Source: Oxytricha trifallax (lineage: Eukaryota; Ciliophora; Spirotrichea; Sporadotrichida; Oxytrichidae). Taken from it: a stretch of 64,000 bases of DNA. The position numbers were made by a program, and so were the translations under genes. Of the stretch, positions 1 to 9,960 are shown piece after piece. The stretch is taken from positions 124,001-188,000 of the forward strand of contig ARYC01000191.1 in NCBI GenBank assembly GCA_000711775.1, written 5' to 3'. Position 1 is the stretch's first letter, and every line of letters starts with the position of its first letter. Below the pieces are notes generated by a model. The model was not told the origin of the DNA. It ran no database searches and was given only the letters and a program-made list of their open reading frames with translations.

Positions 1-386
1 TTAAAAGATGCTTCCTTAAATCTCTTGTATGAGCATACTGCTTATGGCACTCGAAGCACTCATACTTTCCGTCGATTTTATCGTGCTTTAAGTATATAGT
101 TGGCTTGGCTTCTCTATGCTATTTCATATGCCTATACCAACTAGATTTATGAGCGAAGTCTCTCTCACACTACTCACAAAAGTATACTTCTACTTCTTCA
201 GTTTGTATAGGAATTTAATTAATACCTTTCTCCTTCTCTGTCTCCCACACACTTGTTTGCCATTTATTTTCTATTATTAATTTCTATTTTAATAACAGAG
301 ACCTCAAGTGATAGCTCAGGTAGTTCCTTATGAGAATTCATCTCACAGTTATCACATTTTTTATTGCTGCCAAAGGTAAGTCTCAT
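1..386 (-). pseudogene. TBE 57-kDa zinc-finger/kinase protein, N-terminal part, frameshifted
   Basis: This is the start of the TBE accessory gene whose product combines C2H2 zinc fingers with a protein-kinase-like domain. The ATG at 384-386 aligns with the start of copy 2 at 18553. The first residues MRLTFGSNKKC are shared, and the two zinc-finger cysteine pairs are encoded toward the window edge. Compared with copy 2, the purine-rich stretch near 230-245 is two bases shorter, which shifts the frame, so this copy is probably inactive. At the site where copy 2 lost one base within the second finger, this copy keeps the base. The kinase half lies beyond position 1. Confidence 0.8.
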
Positions 387-639
387 TTAGTTTTATGGAA
401 GTGCTGTTGTTTTTCTTAAAATGATAGCGCTCATATTTAAATTTGAATTTAAAATTATAAAACTACCTCTATAACTGAGAGCTTATATGAGAGCTTTGCA
501 AGCATAAAAGTTTCAAGGGAAGTTTATAGAGTATTATAGAAGAAATATGAGTGCTAAGAAACGATCCAGCTCTAAATCTGGGTGATAAAGTAACCATTTT
601 AACTTTCAATAATAAGTTGATTATAGCACGTACCAATTT

Positions 640-800
640 AGGAGCTGCTCCTAATTAAGTACGTACTGCTTTAGGAGGTATTTTATCAATATATGATTAA
701 TTAGGGTGCTCCTAATTAAGTACTAGCATTAATTAAAGCTCCTAATTAAGTACTAGCATTTTAGGAGCTGCTCCTAATTAAGTACGTACCAATTTAAATC
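640..800. repeat. Palindromic tandem repeats inside TBE copy 1
   Basis: The unit AGGAGCTGCTCCTAATTAAG, often followed by TACGTAC or TACTAGCATT, is repeated several times between the divergent kinase and 22-kDa genes. AGGAGC and GCTCCT make each unit self-complementary. The same array in mirror order lies at 18155-18310 in TBE copy 2, so it belongs to the element. Its position between two divergently transcribed genes suggests a promoter or protein-binding role, which is an inference. Confidence 0.8.
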
Positions 801-995
801 AAAAATATGAACTATAAAAGTAGAAATTGATATCAATCTCTCAAGTTTGAAACCAGTTCTCAAAACTTTCTCCATATCCTTCTAAGAGGTTGACCTCCTA
901 TAGGATGCCCATATTTAATAGTAAGTTTTACAGAGGTAAATAATTGAAATCAATAAACTTAAATTTGAATATCATTTCTTAGATCTGTAAACAAG

Positions 996-1577
996 ATGGA
1001 GTCAATGAATGATGCAATGAAAAGAGGGCAAGCACAAGAATTGATTCAAAGATTTAGAAGAAAGGAGGATTTGCACCGCTACCTGATGCAACAAGATAAT
1101 GAACTCATACTAACTAATCTTGACTATGGAGTTGAATTGTTCCTACCAACGATGGAAGGTACTAAAATTTCATTTCGAAGAGCAATACTCTGCGAAGAGA
1201 AGAAAGCTTTGAAAACTTAAGATGTGAAGTTTGCAGAGATTCCAAACTATCCAGAAATCTCTGTGACTAACTTATATGATGATGCTATGAATCACCCAGA
1301 GGTTTCGCAGTACCTGCCTACTAAGAAGCAGTTGTCAAATAAACTACCTGAAAGAAACTATTTCTTTGGCATACTTGCAACAATCAAAGGTGATTACTTG
1401 AAAGAAATTATTCAAGAATATCATAAGAAAAGGTACAGCATCTCTTCAGAAGATAAGGACAAACAAGGGATCAAGATAAGTGAGAGCTGGCTATCAGAGC
1501 TGCAGAAGCACCCTTATATTTCTAGTAAGATTTGTAGCTTAACTCTTTAGAAAAATCTGGAACTGGCATCTTCTTGA
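996..1577 (+). CDS. TBE 22-kDa protein, intact copy
   Basis: This is the small conserved protein of TBE elements; its function is unknown. The ATG at 996 (MESMNDAMKRGQAQELIQRF) opens one frame to the tandem TGA codons at 1575-1580, giving 193 residues. That fits the 22 kDa reported for this TBE ORF. TAA at 1218-1220 is read as Gln and joins two standard-code pieces. The protein is charged and largely helical in character, with no recognisable catalytic motif. The homolog in copy 2 starts at the same Met but has lost one base about two thirds of the way along. The gene is transcribed toward the transposase, which converges on it from the other strand. Confidence 0.85.
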
Positions 1578-1782
1578 TGAAGGTATAGAGCAAGCTTCAC
1601 ATAGAGCGAAAGTCGCAGACAAAGTATGAAGTTAGCAAAGACTTTATTCAAATATGTAGCCTCCAGAGTCGATGAACATAGATGCAGGAGCTGGCAGCAA
1701 GAGAAGAAACTTAGGAGGAGGGTAATAGAAGAAAAGAAAGAGAAGCCAGCTCCCTCTAAAGAATTCTATGTGACTTATATAT

Positions 1783-2825
1783 TCATTAACTTAACTCTAA
1801 AACTTATTTATATACATTCACTCTCCCTTCTTTCGCACGCTTTTAAGCCAATAAATTATCTACTCTCTTCGCTGAGCTTTTAATAAAGTCAACTGTATCA
1901 ATAGGTAGGTCATGCATCAAATGGTAGAGCAGCATCTTCTTGTAATGGCCTTTTAATATACCCCAGTAGAACTCAATTCCATTAAACTATGGACTGTAAG
2001 GTACGTTGAACACTGGCGTTATTCTAAGTTGTTCATAACTCTTCCTTGTTTCTTTAGTCTTATAGACAGAAAGATTATCAACAAACAGTATAATCTCTTA
2101 TTCAGGGTACTTCTCTCTCAACTGTTCTAAGAACTTAATACGAGGATGAATAACATAGGTTTCTAAACCAGTATCCTCACTAATTCCTCCAAGAGTTGCC
2201 ATCGTTTATACCTTGACATTCTAGTCATATACTTCTATATTACTATGCCTCTTATACCAAGACTTCTAGACGAAATTGTTGAAGGTAAACGCAGCCTCGT
2301 CAGCATGTATAAACTTAATATTATTCTATTATGCTCTCTGCATTTAATTATAAATATAATTTAAGTTGTTGTTGTAAAATGGCAGAGTGAAATCAATCAC
2401 TCTCTTGATACGATTCACACCTTTGTAGGAGATACCATTTCGTTTATAAATGTTAGCAACAGACTATGCAGAGATCTTCAACTCAGGGAACTGGCGGTGA
2501 AACATAATAGCTCGTTGGTCAAGAGAGAAGTGAGCCCAATACTTCAAAGTTTTTTAATTAATAAGATAGTCAAAATGCTTCTATTGAAACTTTGACTTCC
2601 TCTAAGGCATTGAATTCAGCTATTATTGCTTTAGTTACACAGCTATAAGGCAGTGGGAGCGAACAGTTGAAGGACTTCTTTTAAGAGCAGTGCAATTGAC
2701 TTATAATTAAGTACAGGTTTGACTTATTCACTGTATAAATCACATCCATATCGCAGTTTAAACACTAAATCTATATACTCTTCATCATAAACAGACCCCA
2801 AAAGCTTGCTATTTTTGTCTCGCAT
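1783..2825 (-). pseudogene. TBE 42-kDa DDE transposase with internal deletion
   Basis: This is a Tc1/mariner-superfamily transposase for cutting and inserting the element. The start codon at 2823-2825 lies four bases outside the 78-bp terminal repeat, as in copy 2. The stop is TGA at 1783-1785. The length is 1,043 nt against 1,065 nt in the intact copy. A deletion of about 22 bp near 2140, within the region between the first and second catalytic Asp, breaks the frame. The flanking sequence, including the HADE and NGIEFYWG motif regions, is otherwise closely similar. Without an intact source elsewhere this copy could not supply transposase. Confidence 0.85.
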
Positions 2826-2828
2826 TTA

Positions 2829-2906
2829 ATTAATAACCCCAACCCCTAACAAATTCCCTACAAATCAAAGCACTTATAAACCTCATTAAGGGGTTTTGGG
2901 GTTTTG
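2829..2906. repeat. TBE copy 1 right terminal inverted repeat (78 bp)
   Basis: The 78-bp sequence begins ATTAATAACCCCAACCCC and ends with the 17-bp telomere-like GGGGTTTTGGGGTTTTG. It matches the right terminal repeat of copy 2 (19993-20070) and the reverse complement of its left repeat (15999-16076). Confidence 0.95.
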
Positions 2907-2982
2907 ATTCCTGCGCCATTACTGCTCCAGATGGTTTTAATTAATAAACTGTATTAATATATTACAAATCACTTTTAACTAA

Positions 2983-3330
2983 TCACTTGACAATAAAAAA
3001 CTATTTGTCAAATGTGTCAACCTGTCAAATGTGTCAAATTAATTTATTATAATATTTATTAAAATTAATCTTAAATTAATATAATTAGTAATTTAATTTA
3101 AATCCGGAGAATTAATCATAGAAATAGACTGTCAAATGCGTCAAATTGTCAAATCCGTGTTAAATACCATTAAAGTAGATAATTATCACTGTCAAATCCT
3201 CTCAAGTGACTTATCCGAGAATAGAAATAACAACAAGAACATCAGATTAGGCGACACATCAGAAACGTAACGGTAAGTGTCCATCCTCAAATTTGATCTA
3301 AGAGCTGCTCTAATTAATGGCAGTTAGATA
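2983..3330 (+). repeat. Left direct repeat of the Rep-like unit, with iteron-like repeats
   Basis: The region opens with TCACTTGAC, as does the copy at 4929. It contains repeated GTCAAATGTGTCAA-type units at 3005-3040, 3129-3155 and 3189-3200. It then holds a small stem-loop (3253-3281) and the tail TTTGATCT...CTCTAATTAATGGCAG (3291-3325). The right copy has the same order of parts but different short repeats. Direct repeats carrying iterons and a stem-loop on both sides of a Rep-like gene resemble two copies of a replication origin bracketing one integrated circular replicon; that reading is an inference. Confidence 0.55.
3253..3281 (+). other. Candidate origin stem-loop, left copy
   Basis: GACAC at 3253-3257 pairs with GTGTC at 3277-3281 around the 19-nt loop ATCAGAAACGTAACGGTAA. 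The loop shares AAC(G/A)TAAC(G/A)GTAA with the loop at 5089-5107 while the stem bases differ. The stem is short, so this is suggestive only. Confidence 0.4.
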
Positions 3331-3838
3331 TATATAATATTCGAATTATTTATTTATTTTTCAATTTCCCCGATTCAATTCTATTTTAGCAATATTAAAA
3401 GACTTATCAATGATTATCATAGTTATTTCTCATATTTTTAAGATATTTTTATTGATGAGAATTATTTTTATATAGACATTTAATCAGAAACAGATAAATT
3501 CTCTTCTTTATTAGACAAGAACTGAATCAAAATTTTTATTTCTCAAAATTATACGAAAATCAGATTTGATAAAATTGACTTCATGATAGGTTCTTCGCTG
3601 AAATAGATTTCTAATGAAAAATAAAAAAATAAAAGTTGAATAAAAAAATATTAAAGACATAATAAATCCATTTTTATAGCATATTTTAAGACTTTATACT
3701 GATAAGTTAAAAATAATTTATAGTAATTATTTTTGTTACAGTTGTATGATATTTCAAGTTTATTTATTCCTAATCATATGTATTTTATTAATAATCATTT
3801 GAAGTAAGCCAATAATAGTCTATGAACAATGATTCTTA

Positions 3839-4795
3839 ATGAGCTTGACATTTAAAAATTGGTCTACAGAAGATTACGATAACTTTGCAAAATGTAACGA
3901 AATCTCTGCCAGTGTTGCAAGCTCTATAGTCAATTCCACTAGCTCTGTAAAAACTAAGAAAGAGATATTGGGCGAGTTCACAGGTCTACTCAAACGAAGG
4001 GAAATACATAATCTTACAAATTTTATTAGGATGTGTTGGAGCAACAACATGACTTGATCTAGATTTAAGAAATCGAAAGCAGATTTAGACGAATTTTGAA
4101 GATGATGGTTGGATCAGACTGCTAGATAGAAAAGTTATTCCCGTCTTAGAATTACAGCAAACATTCGCCTTAAAGAATTATGAGAAGTACAAAGATTTAA
4201 AAGTCACAACACAGGAATATTTTTAGAATTGGGAATATGATGAAGCTGATGTTGCACTTTTTAAAGTAATAGTAGAAAAGAGTCATGCTAAGAAATGCTG
4301 TGTTTGGCTCTATTGGGGGAAAAATAACTGGAGAGTCAAGTATTGTCAAGATGCTCTTACAAATCTTCGTGAAAAATGTGCTCTAACAGAGCTAATCTTA
4401 CTTCAAGCAATAGGTCATATCAATAGAGTTCCAGTCTCTAATTGTTTTTATGGATGAAATGAACGACAGACATTTCTTTAGCAAGGATAAAGTAACGAAG
4501 ATGAAAAACTGCTAGAAGGCTGTTGATACTCAACTGAAATGAAGTATGGGGAGGTGCAATTAGAATACATAGACAGTGTCTTCTTGATCACCGCTAATTC
4601 ACTGCCATTAAAGGAGCCTAAGGAAATCGTTAGATCGGCATTCGACCCGAGATGAAATTTAATCGACCTCACAGAAGAATTGAAATGCTAAAGCCTGAAG
4701 TTGCTATTTGACACAATAGACTTAGCAAACTACATTAAGAAGTGCCTAGACAAGGAGGAAACTGTTGATAGGAATTCACAAGAGAAACAATCATA
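3839..4795 (+). pseudogene. Decayed Rep-like protein with superfamily 3 helicase motifs
   Basis: The region encodes a degraded replication-initiator-type helicase. An ATG at 3839 (MSLTFKNWSTEDYDNF) opens the first 72 residues. No convincing HUH nickase motif was found there. Downstream, VWLY leads into a Walker A-like GGKITGESS at 4315-4341, in which the expected Lys is Glu. Walker B IVFMDE is at 4441-4458 in the same frame, and motif C VFLITAN is at 4578-4598 after a frame change. This order and spacing fit SF3 helicases of small DNA replicons (CRESS-type Rep, parvovirus-like or plasmid). At least two frame changes and several in-frame TGAs show it is not functional. Confidence 0.55.
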
Positions 4796-4928
4796 ATGAA
4801 ATGAAAGAGAAAATGAAAAGTGATAAAACATATTGACTCAGAGAAATACAACATATCTTTTATAATGAGTAAACTTAGATCTAAATTTATATATTACGCA
4901 TTTATTCTACACTATTTATTTATACTTA

Positions 4929-5160
4929 ACTCACTTGACCAGAAACATACTAGGTCAAGCAGGTAAAATGGGTAAAATGGTAAATTTAGTGTATTTTCCT
5001 CTATAAATTAAAATTACTGCAGGTCAGTCAGGTCTAATGACAAATTTCAAATAGAATCAAAGAAATACATTTTGATCTAGCGGTGTACCATCATAACATA
5101 ACAGTAAGTACTTATGATCACATTTGATCTATGACTTACTCTAATTAGTGGCATTAGAAA
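4929..5160 (+). repeat. Right direct repeat of the Rep-like unit
   Basis: This is a diverged second copy of 2983-3330. It has the TCACTTGAC opening, short direct repeats (GGTAAAATGG twice near 4970), a stem-loop at 5085-5111 and the tail TTTGATCT...CTCTAATTAGTGGCA at 5132-5155. From stem-loop to stem-loop the repeats are about 1.83 kb apart, close to the size of a small single-gene circular replicon. Confidence 0.5.
5085..5111 (+). other. Candidate origin stem-loop, right copy
   Basis: GTAC at 5085-5088 pairs with GTAC at 5108-5111 around the 19-nt loop CATCATAACATAACAGTAA. An alternative stem, ATCATAA (5090-5096) with TTATGAT (5112-5118), is also possible. The loop length equals that of the left copy, and the 3' half of the loop is conserved. 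Confidence 0.35.
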
Positions 5161-5639
5161 TATTTTATTTTAGATTAAGAATTATTTTTAGTAATAATCC
5201 ATATACTTAAATTGATTTTTTTATGATTATGTTTTTAAACATTTAAATTTTATGTCACAAGCTCTAAATTAAAATAATGTTGAATATGTTATTATAATAT
5301 TTATCAATTATATCATAAATCTTAATATTGAATAAGTAGCAAGATAAAGTAGGATACTATATATAACCAGTATGAACTTACTTTGAGTGAAATCTGATTT
5401 AATTAATTTTAATTTATAATAGTGAAAATATTCCAACTATAAATTACCATTAGTCTGTCATTTTAGATTTAAAAGTTTCCTGTAATAATATTAATAATAA
5501 AATTAATATCAATTAATTATTAATATTTATATGAATATGAGTAATGTAATATAAATATTTTGCAAAACGAGTACTTTCTTTCTACCAACTAAAGTATTTC
5601 TAACCATTTGCATAAACACTTCCCTTGCTCTTCCACTGA

Positions 5640-6470
5640 TTTTTATTAAAGTTTTTAGCTGCATGTACTAGGAAGATCCTATGTAATTACATAGTCTAAG
5701 CTGTAATCTATGCTTCATATATTTATTGTGAATACACTACTTCTACCAGCATCTCCATACTGTATTAATTTAGACTTAATATAATGAATGTAAATAATGT
5801 TAAAGTTGGAACAGCCATGCTATACTTGACCTTTGTTTATTTCAATCTTGGTTCTGGATAATTGAATTTCTCGTATTTTTCAGCAGATTCAAGTATATCA
5901 ATGTCAGGTAGTTGCTACTAAATGCAGATGCTACTATTATTGCTCATATGAATTCAAATGTAAAACATAACATGTCTAATCCATTTATAATTATAAATTT
6001 ATTTGAAATTTACATGGTTAATCTTATTCTAGAGTAACTTTTCCAGATTTGCTAGCTATGTTAGGATTCAAGTTAATAGAACATAATAATTCAAATACAC
6101 ATATTAATCGTAATGGAGAAATAATTAATTATGGGTTTGATGAAACGGTTAAAAGATATGAAGCATTAAAAAATTTGAAAGCAGAACAATTTGACGTATT
6201 GCCAGATGAATAAAATTTATTAAGTATACATGCATATGTACTGTAATTAAGAAGTACTGAGACTAGGTCAAGGATATTTCATTAAATAATATTATAATCA
6301 TAGTAATATCAGGTATTTTAGTTGTTTTTAGTGTATTTTTAAGTAAGTCTTTGATTGATTCTGCATCAGCTTAAGTCTCTATAATAGAATATTATTGTAG
6401 GAATACGAGAAACAACAAGGTAAAATCAAACTAAAATGAAGAAAGATATTATTTTAATGCCTTTTCTTGA
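5640..6470 (+). pseudogene. Weak coding-like region, membrane-protein character
   Basis: I do not recognise this. One frame is open from about 5640 to the TGA at 5961-5963 (108 codons, including VGTAMLYLTFVYFNLGSG). A second is open from about 6030 into 6350 and includes the charged stretch FDETVKRYEALKNLKAEQFD. A third, near 6290-6470, has a hydrophobic run IIIIVISGILVVFSVFL followed by polar sequence. Hydrophobic and polar stretches alternate as in a membrane protein split by non-coding inserts, which would suit germline segments of one gene. With TGA as the only stop, frames of this length arise by chance, so the call is tentative. Confidence 0.3.
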
Positions 6471-6474
6471 TTTT

Positions 6475-8400
6475 TATAACTGGTTTATTAATAAAAATCT
6501 TAACAAAATAATAAATTTATCAATAGCTTTAATTCCAGTTAAAATTTCTAAACCCTATCAGAACTCAGGTATGAATTTAGAGATGTTCTGAATCTTTAAT
6601 TTATACTTATTAAATATTTAAAAGAGGAGGAGTTCAAATTTCTCTTGAAGGTACTTCTGAATTTCTGTATAGATGTTACCTATTTCCTTTTTAGTTGGAA
6701 GCAAAACTGATAATTGAATCCAATTCTTTGTTAAGAACGAAGCAGTTAAAGTCTAGGTTCAGATTGAGGTGTAATAATAATTATACCATAAACTCAAAAA
6801 GAAGCTTGTGTATGCAGTTCATTAAAATTATTACAACTAAATTACCAATTTAATAAGATCCCTTATACGATATTTAAAAATAACATCAGTTAATTTCATA
6901 TTGAGAAACTACTTTTTTAAGTTGATAAAGTATTGATTTAATTTTAGATAGTAGTCATAGCAGAGGATGATATTTAAAGGATAACTTAAGATATAGTTAT
7001 AATCCAGTATTTCTGTAGATTAAAGGATATTTATAGCTTTTATATAGAGCATGTTCATCGAGAGTTTTTTAATTAAAAACGTTAAAGTTAGAATAAAGTA
7101 TTGGCAAGATATTTGAAAAATCATCTTCAAAAACTTTAACAGCAAATACATTTAGCAAAAACGCTATTATAATTAGCTAATAATATTCAATTTTTCTTTT
7201 TTAATTGATATTATTAATCATTCTATATTTGGAGTTAAAATTAACCTCAACTATTACTTACTATATAAAAAGCTAAATTTATATGTAATTAAGATTTAAC
7301 ATCTGCAAATGAAATAACATCAATGAAAAGTATACAAAAGCATATCTCCTAAGCCAAGACAGTTCAATTGGTCCTACTTTATCTTTGAATCAAAAGTTAC
7401 AATGCTAAATAGTGAGGTTTATTAATATAATTTTACGTATTAAATGGTATAAATTACTAATTAGAAACTATATGTATATAGTAATATTAGATTTAGAAAT
7501 TTGAACGAACTTTATACTTAATTAAAACATAGATTTTCTTTGATATATACCTAATGCAAAAAACTTTTATAAAATTTAATATCTAAAGTGCTAAAAATAA
7601 TATAAATGGAATTTAAAAACATTCTAGATTATAAGTAGGTAGCAACTTATAAATTCTTATGTAGCCATAAGTTAGAATTTATATCTTAAAAAACAATTAT
7701 AAATACTAATATATAAATATATATTTATCTAGAAACAATTTCATAAATATATTAATTTCAAAATTAACAAGAAAAATGAATTATAATAAATAAAAATCGC
7801 TATAGAAACAGTGTATAATTTGGTAAAAACTATAAATAAGAAAAGGTTTATAGAATAATTATCACTAATATAGTAAAATACTAAACAATAAAATCTATAT
7901 AATTTTTTTAGAATACTAAATGAATTTTATTTGAAATATAAAATGAAAAAAGAAATAAAAATATAATTTGAAAAATTAAAAAAGATGTTTTAAATTTCTA
8001 ATTTTAAATTCCTAAACCAAGTTTTCCATGCCTATTGCTGGTTGAATTTGGCCAACACAGAAGCAGTACTATGTGAGTTGTAAAGCTTGTTTGGTCGAAG
8101 GAATTATAAAATTGAACATAAAAAGCCTTATTTTTCTCAGCTTTAAAATAATCATTAATATTGTTTTTAATAAAACTATTATTATTCATGACCCTATGAG
8201 AGTTGGTCAGACTCATTTTGATGTAGTAATATAATATAGAGGAGGTTATAGGGGTGATTGAAGGTGAAGAATTCTAAAAAAAATACTATTGGACATTACA
8301 AATGCCTTATTGACTAAGTACGCTTTATCTATAGGATAATATTTAACTCAGTTCATTTTACTTCTTCATGTTATTATTGCAATATTGGTATTTTTATTGA
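6475..8400. other. AT-rich DNA, nothing recognised
   Basis: Very AT-rich sequence with long A- and T-runs. No motif-bearing ORF, inverted repeat of note or shared repeat was seen up to the (AAT)n tail of the next retroposon. Confidence 0.6.
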
Positions 8401-9960
8401 ATAATAATAATAAAATGATCACATTCAGGTCTCTCGGGACCCCCGATCTAAAATATATGATAATATATAATGGCCAATCCCTTTTCATTTGTTATTCGAT
8501 TTGACTTAGCCTGATTCCAGAATTTCACTTAAATGAGGATTGAATTTATGATATTCTTTCAATAGTTCCTCTTGAAAAATCTCTGATCTCTTTGTTAGGT
8601 TTATTGTCTTGGCTGTATACTCGTTCATGATTTCGATAATTTTCTCATGCTGTTCTTCTTCTATTAAGTTAAAGATGATACTCGTGATGAAAGCCATTAA
8701 TTGCAGCATTATTGGTCTCGAAATTCCTTTTGATTAGATTAGCAACCGATCAGTATACATCAGGTGTTTATAAGCTTCCGGGTCATATAATTCCTACTAT
8801 TGGTGGGACGTACCCTCTTGTCTGGGGTTTGACTGTCATTGATTAATACCATTTCTCTAGTGGTTCTGTTTCTAGGTCTTAGTTTTCGAGCACTACCTAC
8901 AAGTAGTTTAGTTTTGTCAAGTCTGCTCTGACATATTAAGTTTTGGTATATTAAGGGAATTTTAGATATATTTTGTAAGGCTTTGTCCAAATGTTTGCCA
9001 GTCTTATTTTTGTTCAATATCTAGTTCCCCATAGACGTTAGTAGGTAATGTGAGCTGTAACATCTTCAGCATGTTGTTTAATTCCATCTTAGTCCAGTGC
9101 CGGTCAATGACTAGGCCCTTAATGTCTTTTACTCTCATATATTAAATCCTAAATCTTTAATTGATTAAAGATATTAATTATACTATTAAATATTAAATGC
9201 AACACTGGTTTAAGTCTCTGCTTCACTAATTAAATTATTAGGTTTTTCTTGTTACGCACTTTCATTTGATTTCTGTTGTTTGGAAGAAGGGCGCTTTTAT
9301 GTTATTTCATACTCATCTTCCATTTCAACAACTTGTGTGTGTCTTTTGGTTGATTTTTGAGACAATTCTCTCTTTTTTGTTTCTCCTGTATTGTCTGTAA
9401 GTTTCAAATCTTTTCCATTGATGGGTTTAAAAATTTCATATAGTTTGAAAATTATTTAGTCAGTTGCTATATAGTTTGAGAGTCTGAACTGGTTGGCTTG
9501 GTTTGCTGTATTTAATACTAATCTTGTATGCCACTCTTTAATATTTAACATGTGTTTAATATTGAAGTATTTGTGAAGGCTATAGCTATGGCTGTGAAGA
9601 ATGATTTAATCACTGTCAGTTGTAGCTCTTAGTTTATTGCAATACACTGTATCTGATCTGTTTGCTCTAGGTTTAATAGGTATTCAAGGTCAAATACTTC
9701 ATTTTTATCTGAAATTTTTAATCTAGTGTATTGCAAATTAAGTATTAGAGTCTACATAAGTGCCTGACTGTATTTAATAATTCTGTTAAAGAAACTTATT
9801 AAGATGATTCTGCGACCTCTAGATGTTTTGTTGAATCCTAGTGAAAAAGCTTAATATGCTCCATGTTTCACATGTTTAAGGGAATTCTATGACATTTTTC
9901 AATGAAGCTTATTTACTCCAATAGATTAGGATTGTTCTAAATTGCCTTGTTAAGGAAGTA
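8401..9960 (-). mobile_element. RT-A retroposon copy E1
   Basis: This is a minus-strand member of a dispersed family with a conserved 3' end. Its 3' terminus (8401-8490 here) has the (ATT)n tail, the GATC...GGGGGTCCCGAGAGACC block and a weak version of the AAGGG...CCCTT hairpin. Minus-strand frames upstream encode MRVKDIKGLVIDRHWTKMEL (from about 9140) and, further 5', a stretch around 9690-9790 similar in layout to the first ORF of copy E6 (RGxxI...F...LQ pattern). TGA codons and frame changes show decay. No reverse transcriptase motif was seen, so the element may be non-autonomous. The 5' boundary near 9960 is approximate. Confidence 0.55.

Larger units (their letters stand above)
1..2906 (-). 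mobile_element. TBE transposon, copy 1 (left end outside window)
   Basis: This is a telomere-bearing element of the oxytrichid germline (Tc1/mariner-like), oriented by its transposase on the minus strand. Its right end is a 78-bp terminal repeat closing with GGGGTTTTGGGGTTTTG. The gene order matches copy 2 at 15999-20070: zinc-finger/kinase gene (minus), 22-kDa gene (plus) and transposase (minus). About 1.1 kb of the other end lies outside the window. The flank immediately after the terminal repeat is ATT, compatible with the ANT target preference known for TBEs. This copy has an intact 22-kDa gene but a damaged transposase and kinase gene. Confidence 0.95.
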
